Shown piece by piece: positions 28,435 through 35,544 of a stretch of 64,000 nucleotides of DNA (positions within the stretch are counted from its first letter, which is position 1; every line of letters starts with the position of its first letter). This DNA comes from Comamonas flocculans. GTDB taxonomy: Bacteria; Pseudomonadota; Gammaproteobacteria; Burkholderiales; Burkholderiaceae_C. A program made the position numbers and the translations under genes. The notes under the pieces were generated by a model. The model worked only from the letters and a program-made list of their open reading frames with translations, was not told the origin of the DNA and made no database searches. The stretch covers positions 930,001-994,000 of the forward strand of contig NZ_CP042344.1 in the NCBI RefSeq assembly GCF_007954405.1. Reading direction: 5' to 3'.

Positions 28435-31400
28435 TCACACCTCGGGACTTCTGCCGCTTGCTGAGGCCCGCTTGCGCCCGGCCCTGGCCTTGCCCACCGG
28501 CAGCAGGCTGGTGAGCTGCTGGTAGCGTTCAAAGAGAAAGGCCACGCGCTCGGCGTCGCTCTTCCAGGTTTTCTTGCCGCCGCACAGGGCGTAGGCGGCA
28601 TCCACCGCAGCGTCAAGCTTCTGGTGCGCCTTGAGCAAGGCGGGCGGCATGGTCAGCGGGTCGTACAGGTCGGCCAGGCTGCTGGCGGGGAACTGGGCGC
28701 GGGCATCGAGCACGGCTTGCGCAGCGGTTTCGATAGCTGTTTGCGCTTTATGGGCGGGCGTTGGAGGCCGATTTGGCTCTGATTTTGGCGGTAGATCGGG
28801 CCAGGGGAAATTGTTGTAGACAATGGCGGCGGAGTAGCGGTAACGGCTTTCAAGGCGCCCGCAGACGGCTCGTACCCAAGCGTTGTGCATGGTGCTGGAG
28901 AGCACGCCGAAGTGAAACAGCGTGGCGCCGGGTGCCATCTTGACCAGATTGCTGCACAGGGTTTCGGGTTGCTCGAAACCGAACGGGATGAAGGCGCGAC
29001 GCTCGGAAGACACTTCAGGCAGTACCAGATAGGGCGCGTCGGGCATGTTCTCCACATGAAAGCGCGTCGGCGTATCGGCCAGCTTGCGCGTGGGTGCGCT
29101 CTTGCTGGCAAGGCGAAAGTTCTTCACTGCCTGCACGCGCTTCAAGGCCTCGGGCATGGCGCGCAGCGCGGCGGGTGGGCAGTCGCCCAGCCACAGGCAC
29201 CAGCGTTCGTAGCCGTTCAGAAACTCGATCGCGCCCAGCCAGCGCCGGAACCAGAGCGCGCTGGTCGGTTCCCTGGCGATGAAGGCATCGCGCTCTTCGG
29301 TGGTGAACAGGTAGTTGCCGTCGTCGATGGGTTTGTTGCCTATGCCAATCTCGGGCACGGCACAAATCGGCCGACTGCGCCGGGGCAGCACCACATCGGG
29401 CGCATCCACCAGATAGGGATTGATGTTGGCGGCCGGCACCGCCAGCGGCTCGCCCTTGATGTCCTCGTATTCGTAGATCACCTTGTCGGCCACGTCTTGC
29501 AGACCAAAGCCGACGATGACGCAGTGCACCGCGGCCTTGCCGCTGGCCTCGTTGCTCCAGGAGAAGGTGCGGTGGGCAAAGTGGATGCGCACCCCCTGCG
29601 CCAGCAGCCAGCCCCAGAGCACGCCGACCTGCTCGCCCTGGGTGATGCTGTTGGTGGAGACGAAGGCGGCGCGGGGTTTTGCCCCCTCCCCCTTTGGGGC
29701 TGAAGGCCGCGGCTCCCGTTCCGCCTGCGCGGAACGGGACGGCCTGAAGAGCGGCGGCGTCTCGCCGCCAGCACCGAGGTTGGGATGGGGGCTGGCGGCA
29801 CTGGCGAAGGGGGGGTGTTGTGCGGGCGCCGTCGGCCCCCACCCCTGCCCTCCCCCAGAGGGGGAGGGAGTTGAAACGCCCTGCAGGTAGCGCGCGGCCT
29901 TGACGTACCAGGCGGCGACAAAGTCGAGCAGGCCGGCGTTGGGGATGCCTTCGAACACCGCGCGGGTGTCTTCACGCTGCGCCACGTCCATGAACTTGGC
30001 CCCGACGAAGGGTGGGTTGCCCAGCACGTAGCTGCACTGCTCCATGGGCAGCACCTCGTTCCAATCGAGCGTCAGCGCATTGCCATGCACCACGCGCGCG
30101 CTGCTTCTGAGCGGGATGCGTGCGAAGTACAGGCCGAATTCCTCGCTCACGCGCAAATTCATCTGGTGGTCCACCAGCCACAGCGCCACCTGTGCGATCT
30201 GCGCGGGGAATTCCTCGATCTCGATGCCGAAGAACTGGTCCACGTCCAGGCTGATGAGCTGGTGCACGTCCAGCGTCTGCTGGCCGCTCTGGTAGCTGGC
30301 GCGCAGCACTTCCAGCTCCAGCAGGCGCAGTTCGCGGTAGCTGATGACGAGGAAGTTGCCGCAGCCGCAAGCCGGGTCGAAGAAGGTCAGCTGGCGCAGC
30401 TTCTTGTGGAATTCAAACAGGCGGTTGCGGTTGTTCCTGACCTTGTGGAACTCGGCCCACAGCGCATCGAGAAACAACGGCTTGATGAGCTTGAGGATGT
30501 TCTCTTCGCTGGTGTAGTGCGCGCCCAGGTTGCGCCGCGCCCTGGCGTCCATGATGCTCTGGAACAGGCTGCCGAAGATGGCGGGGCTGATGGCCGACCA
30601 GTCCAGCGCGCAGGCGTCGAGCAGCGCGGTGCGCATGTCGGCGTCGAAGTCGGCCAGCGGCAGGGGTTCCTCGAACAAGCGGCCGTTGACGTAGGGGAAG
30701 GCGGCAAGCTGCTCGTCCAGGTGCTTGCTGCGCAGGTGTTCGGGCGTGTTGAGCACCTGAAAGAGCTGGGCCAGGCGCGGGCCCAGGTCGCTGCCGTCGG
30801 GCGCGGTGCGTTCTTCCACCCACAGGCGCAGCGCCTGCGCGGGCTGGAAGATGCCGGTGTCGTCGGCGAACAGGCAAAACAGCAGGCGCACCAGCAGCAC
30901 CTCCAGCGCATGGCCGCCGTAGCCGCTGGCCTTGAGCGCGTCGTGCAGCCGCCCCATGCGCTCTGCGGCGTGGATGTTGACCGGGTTCTGCGCGGTGATC
31001 TCCTGCACCCGGTAGCCGGCGATGAAGCCGAACAGGCGCACGTGCTTGTGCAGGTCGGCCAGGGCAAATTCGGTGGTCTTGCCGCTGGCCAGCTGGTGCA
31101 CGCGAAAGCGCGCGAAGTCGCAGACGATGATGATCTGCGGCAGGTCGCGTTCAAGAATGCCGGGGAAGTAGCCCAGCGCCTGGTCGAAGGCGGCATCCAG
31201 ACTGCGCCCGCGCGACTTCTGCTCCACCAGCAGCATGCCGGGCCAGAACAAATCGACAAATCCCTGGCCACCACCGTGCTTCTTGACGTTCAGTTCGAAG
31301 GTGGCGACGCGCTTGTCGGTGATGCCGAAGATCTCGAAGAAGGCGATCCAGAAGGGCTTGGCCTCGGAGTCCTCATTGGCCGCGTCCTGCCAGGTGCGGC

Positions 31401-31446
31401 TGAAGGCCAGCGCGCGGGATTTGATTTCGTTCCAGGACAGGGGCAT
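28435..31446 (-). CDS. MmeI-like type IIL restriction-modification enzyme
   Basis: 1003 aa single-chain DNA methyltransferase/endonuclease. The N-terminal nuclease motif D-x9-E-x-K is intact (D65, E75, K77 in VDLFWPGMLLVEQKSRG). The methyltransferase part has motif I FDPACGCGNF (356-365) and motif IV NPPF (477-480), followed by AFVSTNSITQGEQVGVLWGW and the target-recognition and C-terminal regions seen in MmeI relatives. These enzymes methylate one strand of their site and cut at a fixed distance. Two segments are repeat-derived: about 526-589, between motif IV and the AFVSTNS block, and about 887-907. Either might affect activity. A partial family B repeat lies just upstream. Confidence 0.88.
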   Translation of the reverse strand: MPLSWNEIKSRALAFSRTWQDAANEDSEAKPFWIAFFEIFGITDKRVATFELNVKKHGGGQGFVDLFWPGMLLVEQKSRGRSLDAAFDQALGYFPGILERDLPQIIIVCDFARFRVHQLASGKTTEFALADLHKHVRLFGFIAGYRVQEITAQNPVNIHAAERMGRLHDALKASGYGGHALEVLLVRLLFCLFADDTGIFQPAQALRLWVEERTAPDGSDLGPRLAQLFQVLNTPEHLRSKHLDEQLAAFPYVNGRLFEEPLPLADFDADMRTALLDACALDWSAISPAIFGSLFQSIMDARARRNLGAHYTSEENILKLIKPLFLDALWAEFHKVRNNRNRLFEFHKKLRQLTFFDPACGCGNFLVISYRELRLLELEVLRASYQSGQQTLDVHQLISLDVDQFFGIEIEEFPAQIAQVALWLVDHQMNLRVSEEFGLYFARIPLRSSARVVHGNALTLDWNEVLPMEQCSYVLGNPPFVGAKFMDVAQREDTRAVFEGIPNAGLLDFVAAWYVKAARYLQGVSTPSPSGGGQGWGPTAPAQHPPFASAASPHPNLGAGGETPPLFRPSRSAQAEREPRPSAPKGEGAKPRAAFVSTNSITQGEQVGVLWGWLLAQGVRIHFAHRTFSWSNEASGKAAVHCVIVGFGLQDVADKVIYEYEDIKGEPLAVPAANINPYLVDAPDVVLPRRSRPICAVPEIGIGNKPIDDGNYLFTTEERDAFIAREPTSALWFRRWLGAIEFLNGYERWCLWLGDCPPAALRAMPEALKRVQAVKNFRLASKSAPTRKLADTPTRFHVENMPDAPYLVLPEVSSERRAFIPFGFEQPETLCSNLVKMAPGATLFHFGVLSSTMHNAWVRAVCGRLESRYRYSAAIVYNNFPWPDLPPKSEPNRPPTPAHKAQTAIETAAQAVLDARAQFPASSLADLYDPLTMPPALLKAHQKLDAAVDAAYALCGGKKTWKSDAERVAFLFERYQQLTSLLPVGKARAGRKRASASGRSPEV
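28729..28788. repeat. Dispersed repeat, family B copy 4, inside MmeI-like gene
   Basis: Plus strand GATAGCTGTTTGCGCTTTAT, then GGGCGGGCGTTGGAGGCCGA and a TTTGGCTCTGATTTT tail. On the coding strand it reads in frame as SEPNRPPTPAHKAQTAIE, aligning with the peptide from copy 3 in the uvrA-like gene (shared N, P, T, A, A, AI). Confidence 0.8.
29682..29870. repeat. REP-like family A element pair inside MmeI-like gene
   Basis: Left part CCCCCTCCCCCTTTGGGGC. Right part GGCCCCCACCCCTGCC then CTCCCCCAGAGGGGGAGGG. Between them is a second palindrome CCCGTTCCGCCTGCGCGGAA. All of it is translated in frame, giving the encoded TPSPSGGGQGWGPT and SAPKGEG segments. Confidence 0.85.
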
Positions 31447-31453
31447 GGATTTT

Positions 31454-31512
31454 CAATGAAATACGGATCAAACGCTTGTCCAGCAAGCGCCATCAGCTAT
31501 TGTCTTGAAAGC
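31454..31512. repeat. Dispersed repeat, family B copy 5
   Basis: Inverted relative to copy 1: CAAACGCTTGTCCAGCAAGC followed by GCCATCAGCTATTGTCTTG. It occupies the whole gap between the MmeI-like gene start and the upstream DSBA-like gene. Confidence 0.82.
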
Positions 31513-31523
31513 AGATTGAAACC

Positions 31524-32174
31524 CTATTGGATCCCCGGCACGCCGGAAGGCCGCTGCGCTGCTTCCTCCCACGCCGGGCCGTCGAACCACGCATCGCCAT
31601 CGAGTGCGGCGCGCAGCATGGGCAGGCTGTCCAGCCCCCAGAAGTGCCTGCCCTGCACCTCCAGCATGGGCACGCCGAAGATGCCACGCGCGGCGGCTTC
31701 GTCGGTGTTGGCACGCAGCAGCGCCTTGGCGTGGGCGGCGGCGTCGCCCTCGGGCTGCCATTGCTCGGCCAGCGCCTGGGTGAGCGCCGCGATGCGCTCT
31801 GGCGCCAGCGGGTCTTGCCCACCCAGCCAGACGTGGCGCAGCACGCTGCCCGCGGTGTAGCGGTTGATGCAGCCGTCCGGGCTGTGCGCCAGCGCCAGGC
31901 GCAGCAGGGGCAGGCTGTTGAAGGGAAAGTGCGGGGGCAGGTCCAGCCCGCAGCCGAGCGACTGCCCCAGCCAGGCGACGTGCCGCGCCGTCCAGGCGCG
32001 CTTGGGGGCGATGGCGGCCGGGCCGGGGTTGCCCGCGTGCTGCAGCAGCGCGCCCAGCAGCACCGGGCGGTAGCGCACATGCGCGCTCAGGCCCTGCAGG
32101 GTGCGCGGCAGTTGCTCGAAGGCGAGCCAGGCGTAGGGGGAGACGAAGTCCAGGTAGAAGGTGATTTCGTGCAT
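31524..32174 (-). CDS. DSBA-like thioredoxin, 2-hydroxychromene-2-carboxylate isomerase family
   Basis: 216 aa from ATG 32174, giving the family start MHEITFYLDFVSPYAWLAFE. The DSBA-like fold with SPYAW in place of CxxC is typical of 2-hydroxychromene-2-carboxylate isomerases and kappa-class glutathione transferases. The C-terminal segment GIFGVPMLEVQGRHFWGLDSLPMLRAAL carries the cis-proline. No aromatic-degradation genes lie nearby, so the natural substrate is unknown. A frame extension upstream to 32234 lacks conservation. Confidence 0.86.
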   Translation of the reverse strand: MHEITFYLDFVSPYAWLAFEQLPRTLQGLSAHVRYRPVLLGALLQHAGNPGPAAIAPKRAWTARHVAWLGQSLGCGLDLPPHFPFNSLPLLRLALAHSPDGCINRYTAGSVLRHVWLGGQDPLAPERIAALTQALAEQWQPEGDAAAHAKALLRANTDEAAARGIFGVPMLEVQGRHFWGLDSLPMLRAALDGDAWFDGPAWEEAAQRPSGVPGIQ

Positions 32175-32230
32175 GGCGGGGTGGACTCTGGCGGTGAACA
32201 TCAGGAGGGTAGCGCACAGGCCGCAGGCCT

Positions 32231-32410
32231 TCACCCCTGCCCTCTCCCAGAGGGAGAGGGAAAAAAACCGAGGCTGTATTTCGCCTCGCCTTTTTTGGGG
32301 GGAGGGGCAAACCGGTGCAGTATTTCACCCTCGCCCCTTTGAAAAGAGATGGCAAAGCCGGTACGGTATTTCACCCTCGCCCCTTTGGGGAGAGGGCCGG
32401 GGTGAGGGGC
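32231..32410. repeat. REP-like family A cluster (three palindromes), intergenic
   Basis: Right-facing and left-facing copies of CCCTCTCCC..GGGAGAGGG are interleaved with two copies of a CGGTATTTCACCCTCGCCCC-type unit (near 32308 and 32362). This fills most of the 257-base gap between the DSBA-like and YbaK genes. No coding sequence is seen there. Confidence 0.85.
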
Positions 32411-32431
32411 CGCGCCAGCCGCCACACTTTT

Positions 32432-32941
32432 TCAGGCGCTGGCCTTGGGCGCCTGCACCACGTCGGCCACGGGCGCGCCGGTCAGGCGCTCCAGGTCTTG
32501 CGGCTTCAGGCGAAACACCGCGTTCGGGTGCCCGGCCGCGGCCCAGATCTCGTCGAAGCGCAGCAGCTCGCGGTCGATCAGGGTGACCGGCGCCGTGGTG
32601 TGCCCCACGGGCGAGACGCCGCCGATGGTGAAGCCGGTGGCGCGCTTGACGAAGTCGGCGTCGGCACGGCCTGTGGGGCCGACCAGGGCGCTGACCTTTT
32701 TTTCATCCACGCGCCGGTCGCCCGAGGTGATGACGAGCACGGCGGCATCGTCGCTCTTGCGCCGGAAGATGATGCTCTTGGCGATCTGGCCGACGGTGAT
32801 GCCCAGCGCGTCGGCCGCCTCCTGCGCGGTGCGCGCGGAGCTGTCGAGCATTTGCGGGGCGTGGGGGTGGCCGGCGGCAGCCAGCGCCGCCACCACGCGC
32901 TGCACGCTGTCGTTCAAGGGGAGGGAAGTGGTTTCAGCCAT
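32432..32941 (-). CDS. YbaK/EbsC family aminoacyl-tRNA deacylase
   Basis: 169 aa. YbaK-domain protein expected to hydrolyse mischarged Cys-tRNA(Pro) or a related aminoacyl-tRNA. Landmarks are ARTAQEAADALGITVGQIAKSIIF, VLVITSGDRRVDEKKV and the glycine-rich TGFTIGGVSPVGH. Length and start are normal for the free-standing family. It could belong to one of the other trans-editing subgroups. It follows the LysE-family exporter gene by 30 bases on the same strand. Confidence 0.88.
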   Translation of the reverse strand: MAETTSLPLNDSVQRVVAALAAAGHPHAPQMLDSSARTAQEAADALGITVGQIAKSIIFRRKSDDAAVLVITSGDRRVDEKKVSALVGPTGRADADFVKRATGFTIGGVSPVGHTTAPVTLIDRELLRFDEIWAAAGHPNAVFRLKPQDLERLTGAPVADVVQAPKASA

Positions 32942-32971
32942 GAAGCGACTTTAGAGCAAGGCCAGCGCCCT

Positions 32972-33631
32972 TTACGCTCTGGCCACCCGACCTACAAAGG
33001 CCAGGCTTGCGCCCATGGCCATCAGCACCGCCCCGGCAATGCGGTTTTGCGTGCGCTGCGCGCGCGCCGAGTTGAGCCATCCGCGCAGGCTGGCGGCCAG
33101 CAGTGCGTAGCCGTGCATCACGATGAAATCGACCGTGATGGTGGTGGCCAGCAGCACCAGCAATTGCGGCACCAGCGCGCGCGTGGGAGCCATGAACTGG
33201 GGCAGCACCGCCACCATGAAGACGATGCCCTTGGGGTTGGTGGCGTTGGTCAGCAGGCCACGCAGGAAGCGCTGGCGCGCGCTCAGCAGCGGTGCCTGGA
33301 CGGGCGATGTCCGGGCGGCAGCGCCATCCACCCCGCCTGCCAGCGCCACGGGGGCGCGCCACTGGTGCAGCCCCAGCCACAGCAGGTAGGCCGCGCCCAG
33401 CACCTTGACGACGGTGAACGCGGTGCCGGAGGCCAGCAGCACCGCACCCACGCCCGCTCCGGCCACCAGCAGGATGAGCGCCAGCCCCGCCTGCAGCCCG
33501 AGGATGGTGACGCTGGCCGCGCGCACGCCCCAGGAGAGGCCGTGGCTCATAGCCAGCACCGCGCCCGGCCCGGGCGAGAGCGCGATGGCGATCGCCGCCA
33601 CCAGGTAGGCGAGCCAGAGATGCAAGGTCAT
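32972..33631 (-). CDS. LysE/RhtB family amino-acid exporter
   Basis: 219 aa inner-membrane protein. About six hydrophobic segments are visible, beginning LWLAYLVAAIAIALSPGPGAVLAMSHGL, which contains the family SPGP motif. The later block GLLTNATNPKGIVFMVAVLPQF is also typical of RhtB proteins. It probably exports amino acids or their derivatives; the substrate is unknown. It starts 3 bases after the HMG-CoA lyase stop, so it is the likely tail of the same transcript. Confidence 0.9.
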   Translation of the reverse strand: MTLHLWLAYLVAAIAIALSPGPGAVLAMSHGLSWGVRAASVTILGLQAGLALILLVAGAGVGAVLLASGTAFTVVKVLGAAYLLWLGLHQWRAPVALAGGVDGAAARTSPVQAPLLSARQRFLRGLLTNATNPKGIVFMVAVLPQFMAPTRALVPQLLVLLATTITVDFIVMHGYALLAASLRGWLNSARAQRTQNRIAGAVLMAMGASLAFVGRVARA

Positions 33632-33634
33632 GAT

Positions 33635-34543
33635 TCAGCCCGCGCGCTTGTTCAGGATGGCCACGGCCACGCGCGACTGGGGCCGCTTGCCCAGCACGCC
33701 GCTGATGAAGGCCCCGGCGTCCACCAGCTTGTCCAGGTCGATGCCGGTTTCCACGCCCAGACCGTGCAGCAGATAGACCACGTCTTCGGTCGCCACATTG
33801 CCCGTCGCGCCCTTGGCGTAGGGGCAGCCACCCAGGCCAGCGACGGAGGACTGGAAATTCCACACGCCCATCTGCAGCGCGGCCAGGGTGTTGGACAGCG
33901 CCTGGCCGTAGGTGTCATGAAAGTGGCCGCTCACGTGATCGATGTCGTAGTGCCTGAGCACGGCCTCGATGGCGCGCTGCACCTTGAGCGGCGTACCCAC
34001 GCCTATGGTGTCGGCCACGTCCACGCGCTGCACGCCTATGCCCTTCATCAAACCGGCAAGGTAGGCCACCCGCTCGGGGGCGATGTCGCCCTCGTAGGGG
34101 CAGCCCACGGTGCAGCTCATCGCGCCGCGCACGGCCACGCCGGCGGCCAGCGCGGCCTGCACCACCGGGGCAAAACGCTCGATGCTCTCGGCGATCGAGC
34201 AGTTGATGTTGCGCTGGCTGAAGGCCTCGCTGGCCGCGCCGAAGACGACGATTTCGTCGGGCCGGTCCTGCACCGCCGCCTCCCAGCCCTTGAGGTTGGG
34301 CACCAGCACGCTGTAGCGCACGCCCACCTGGCGCTGCATGCCTTGCATCACCGCGTGGTTGTCGGCCATCTGCGGCACCCACTTGGGGCTGACGTAGCTG
34401 GTGACTTCGATTTCGGCGAGGCCAGCTTCTTGCAGCTTGTGGACCAGCGCGATCTTGTCGCTGCTGGCCACCGGCTGCTTCTCATTTTGCAGGCCGTCGC
34501 GCGGGCCGACGTCGATGAGGCGGACTCGGGAGGGAAGAGACAT
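33635..34543 (-). CDS. mvaB: Hydroxymethylglutaryl-CoA lyase
   Basis: 302 aa. It cleaves HMG-CoA to acetoacetate and acetyl-CoA, the last step of leucine/isovalerate degradation (also called LiuE). The N-terminus RLIDVGPRDGLQNE carries the metal/substrate motif, SGHFHDTYGQALSN the metal histidines, and GGCPYAKGATGNVATED the catalytic cysteine signature. The ATG at 34543 fits the family N-terminus and is preceded by a weak ribosome site. It lies downstream of ghrA and liuD on the minus strand. Confidence 0.94.
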   Translation of the reverse strand: MSLPSRVRLIDVGPRDGLQNEKQPVASSDKIALVHKLQEAGLAEIEVTSYVSPKWVPQMADNHAVMQGMQRQVGVRYSVLVPNLKGWEAAVQDRPDEIVVFGAASEAFSQRNINCSIAESIERFAPVVQAALAAGVAVRGAMSCTVGCPYEGDIAPERVAYLAGLMKGIGVQRVDVADTIGVGTPLKVQRAIEAVLRHYDIDHVSGHFHDTYGQALSNTLAALQMGVWNFQSSVAGLGGCPYAKGATGNVATEDVVYLLHGLGVETGIDLDKLVDAGAFISGVLGKRPQSRVAVAILNKRAG

Positions 34544-34617
34544 GGCGTTCACTCGGATGGCAAGAGATGGGGGAACGATTGTGCGGCGATCGGCCCGGGG
34601 CTGCACTGCCGCCGGCC

Positions 34618-35544
34618 TCAATACCCCCGCGCCAGATCGACCTGGCCGGGCAGCGGCGCACCCGCGGCATGGGCCTGCAGCGCCTGCGCCACCTGGGCGG
34701 CGGCGGCATCGCGCCGCGTCATGCCCGAGATGTGCGGGGTCAGCACCACGCGCGGGTGCGTCCACATCCAGTGGCCGGCGGGCAGGGGTTCTTCGGCCAT
34801 CACGTCCAGCGCGGCGCCGGCGATGTGGCCGCTGTCCAGCAGGGCGCGCAGCGCATCTTCCACCACCAGCGCGCCGCGTGCGATGTTGATCAGGTAGCTG
34901 CCGCGCGGCAGGCGCGAGAGGCGCTCGTGGTTCAGCAGGCCGCGGGTTTGCGGCGTCAGCGGCAGCAGGCAGACCAGCATGCGGGTGGTGGCCAGAAAGG
35001 CGTCCAGCCCGGCCGCACCCGCGAAGCAGCGCATGCCATCCAGCTGGCGCGGCGTGCGGCTCCAGCCCGCCAGCGGGAATTCAAACGCCTGCACCGCCCG
35101 CGCCACGCGCTGGCCCAGCACGCCCAGGCCGAGCAGGCCCACGGTGAAGTCCGCACGCGGCTGCAGGGGGTGGCGCAGCCACTGCCCCTGCGCTTGCTGG
35201 GCGCCGTAGCGATCCAGCTCGCGGTACCAACGGATCAGTGCATGGCAGACGTATTCGGCCATCTGCACCGCCATGCCGGCGTCCTGCAGGCGCAGCACCT
35301 TGGCGTGGGGCGGCAGGCGCAAGGCCAGGAGCTGGTCCACGCCCGCGCCCAGGTTGAAGATGAGCCTGAGCTGCGGCTGCTCGTCAAACAACTGCTGCGG
35401 CGGGTTCCAGACCAGGGCCACCTCGCAGTCGCTGGGCAGGCCGGCTTGCCAGACGGTGATGTCGGCTTGCGGCAGCACGGCGCGCAAGGCGCCCAGCCAG
35501 CCGTCGGGGCGGGCTTCGCTGGCGTCGTGCAGCAGCAGTTTCAC
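34618..35544 (-). CDS. ghrA: Glyoxylate/hydroxypyruvate reductase A-type 2-hydroxyacid dehydrogenase
   Basis: 308 aa NAD(P)H-dependent D-2-hydroxyacid dehydrogenase. The dinucleotide motif GLLGLGVLGQRVARAV, the arginine-containing NIARGALVVEDAL and the C-terminal HPRVVLTPHISGMT are visible. It resembles the GhrA subgroup that reduces glyoxylate and hydroxypyruvate. Its start overlaps the liuD stop by ATGA, so it is translated from the liu transcript although it has no known step in leucine catabolism. Confidence 0.87.
   Translation of the reverse strand: MKLLLHDASEARPDGWLGALRAVLPQADITVWQAGLPSDCEVALVWNPPQQLFDEQPQLRLIFNLGAGVDQLLALRLPPHAKVLRLQDAGMAVQMAEYVCHALIRWYRELDRYGAQQAQGQWLRHPLQPRADFTVGLLGLGVLGQRVARAVQAFEFPLAGWSRTPRQLDGMRCFAGAAGLDAFLATTRMLVCLLPLTPQTRGLLNHERLSRLPRGSYLINIARGALVVEDALRALLDSGHIAGAALDVMAEEPLPAGHWMWTHPRVVLTPHISGMTRRDAAAAQVAQALQAHAAGAPLPGQVDLARGY

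Noticed and set aside
32231..32410. Repeated TATTTCACCCTCGCCCC units considered as a CRISPR array
   Set aside because: Only two or three units, palindromic and not separated by spacers of regular length; no cas gene nearby. They are REP-like elements. No CRISPR array was found in the window.
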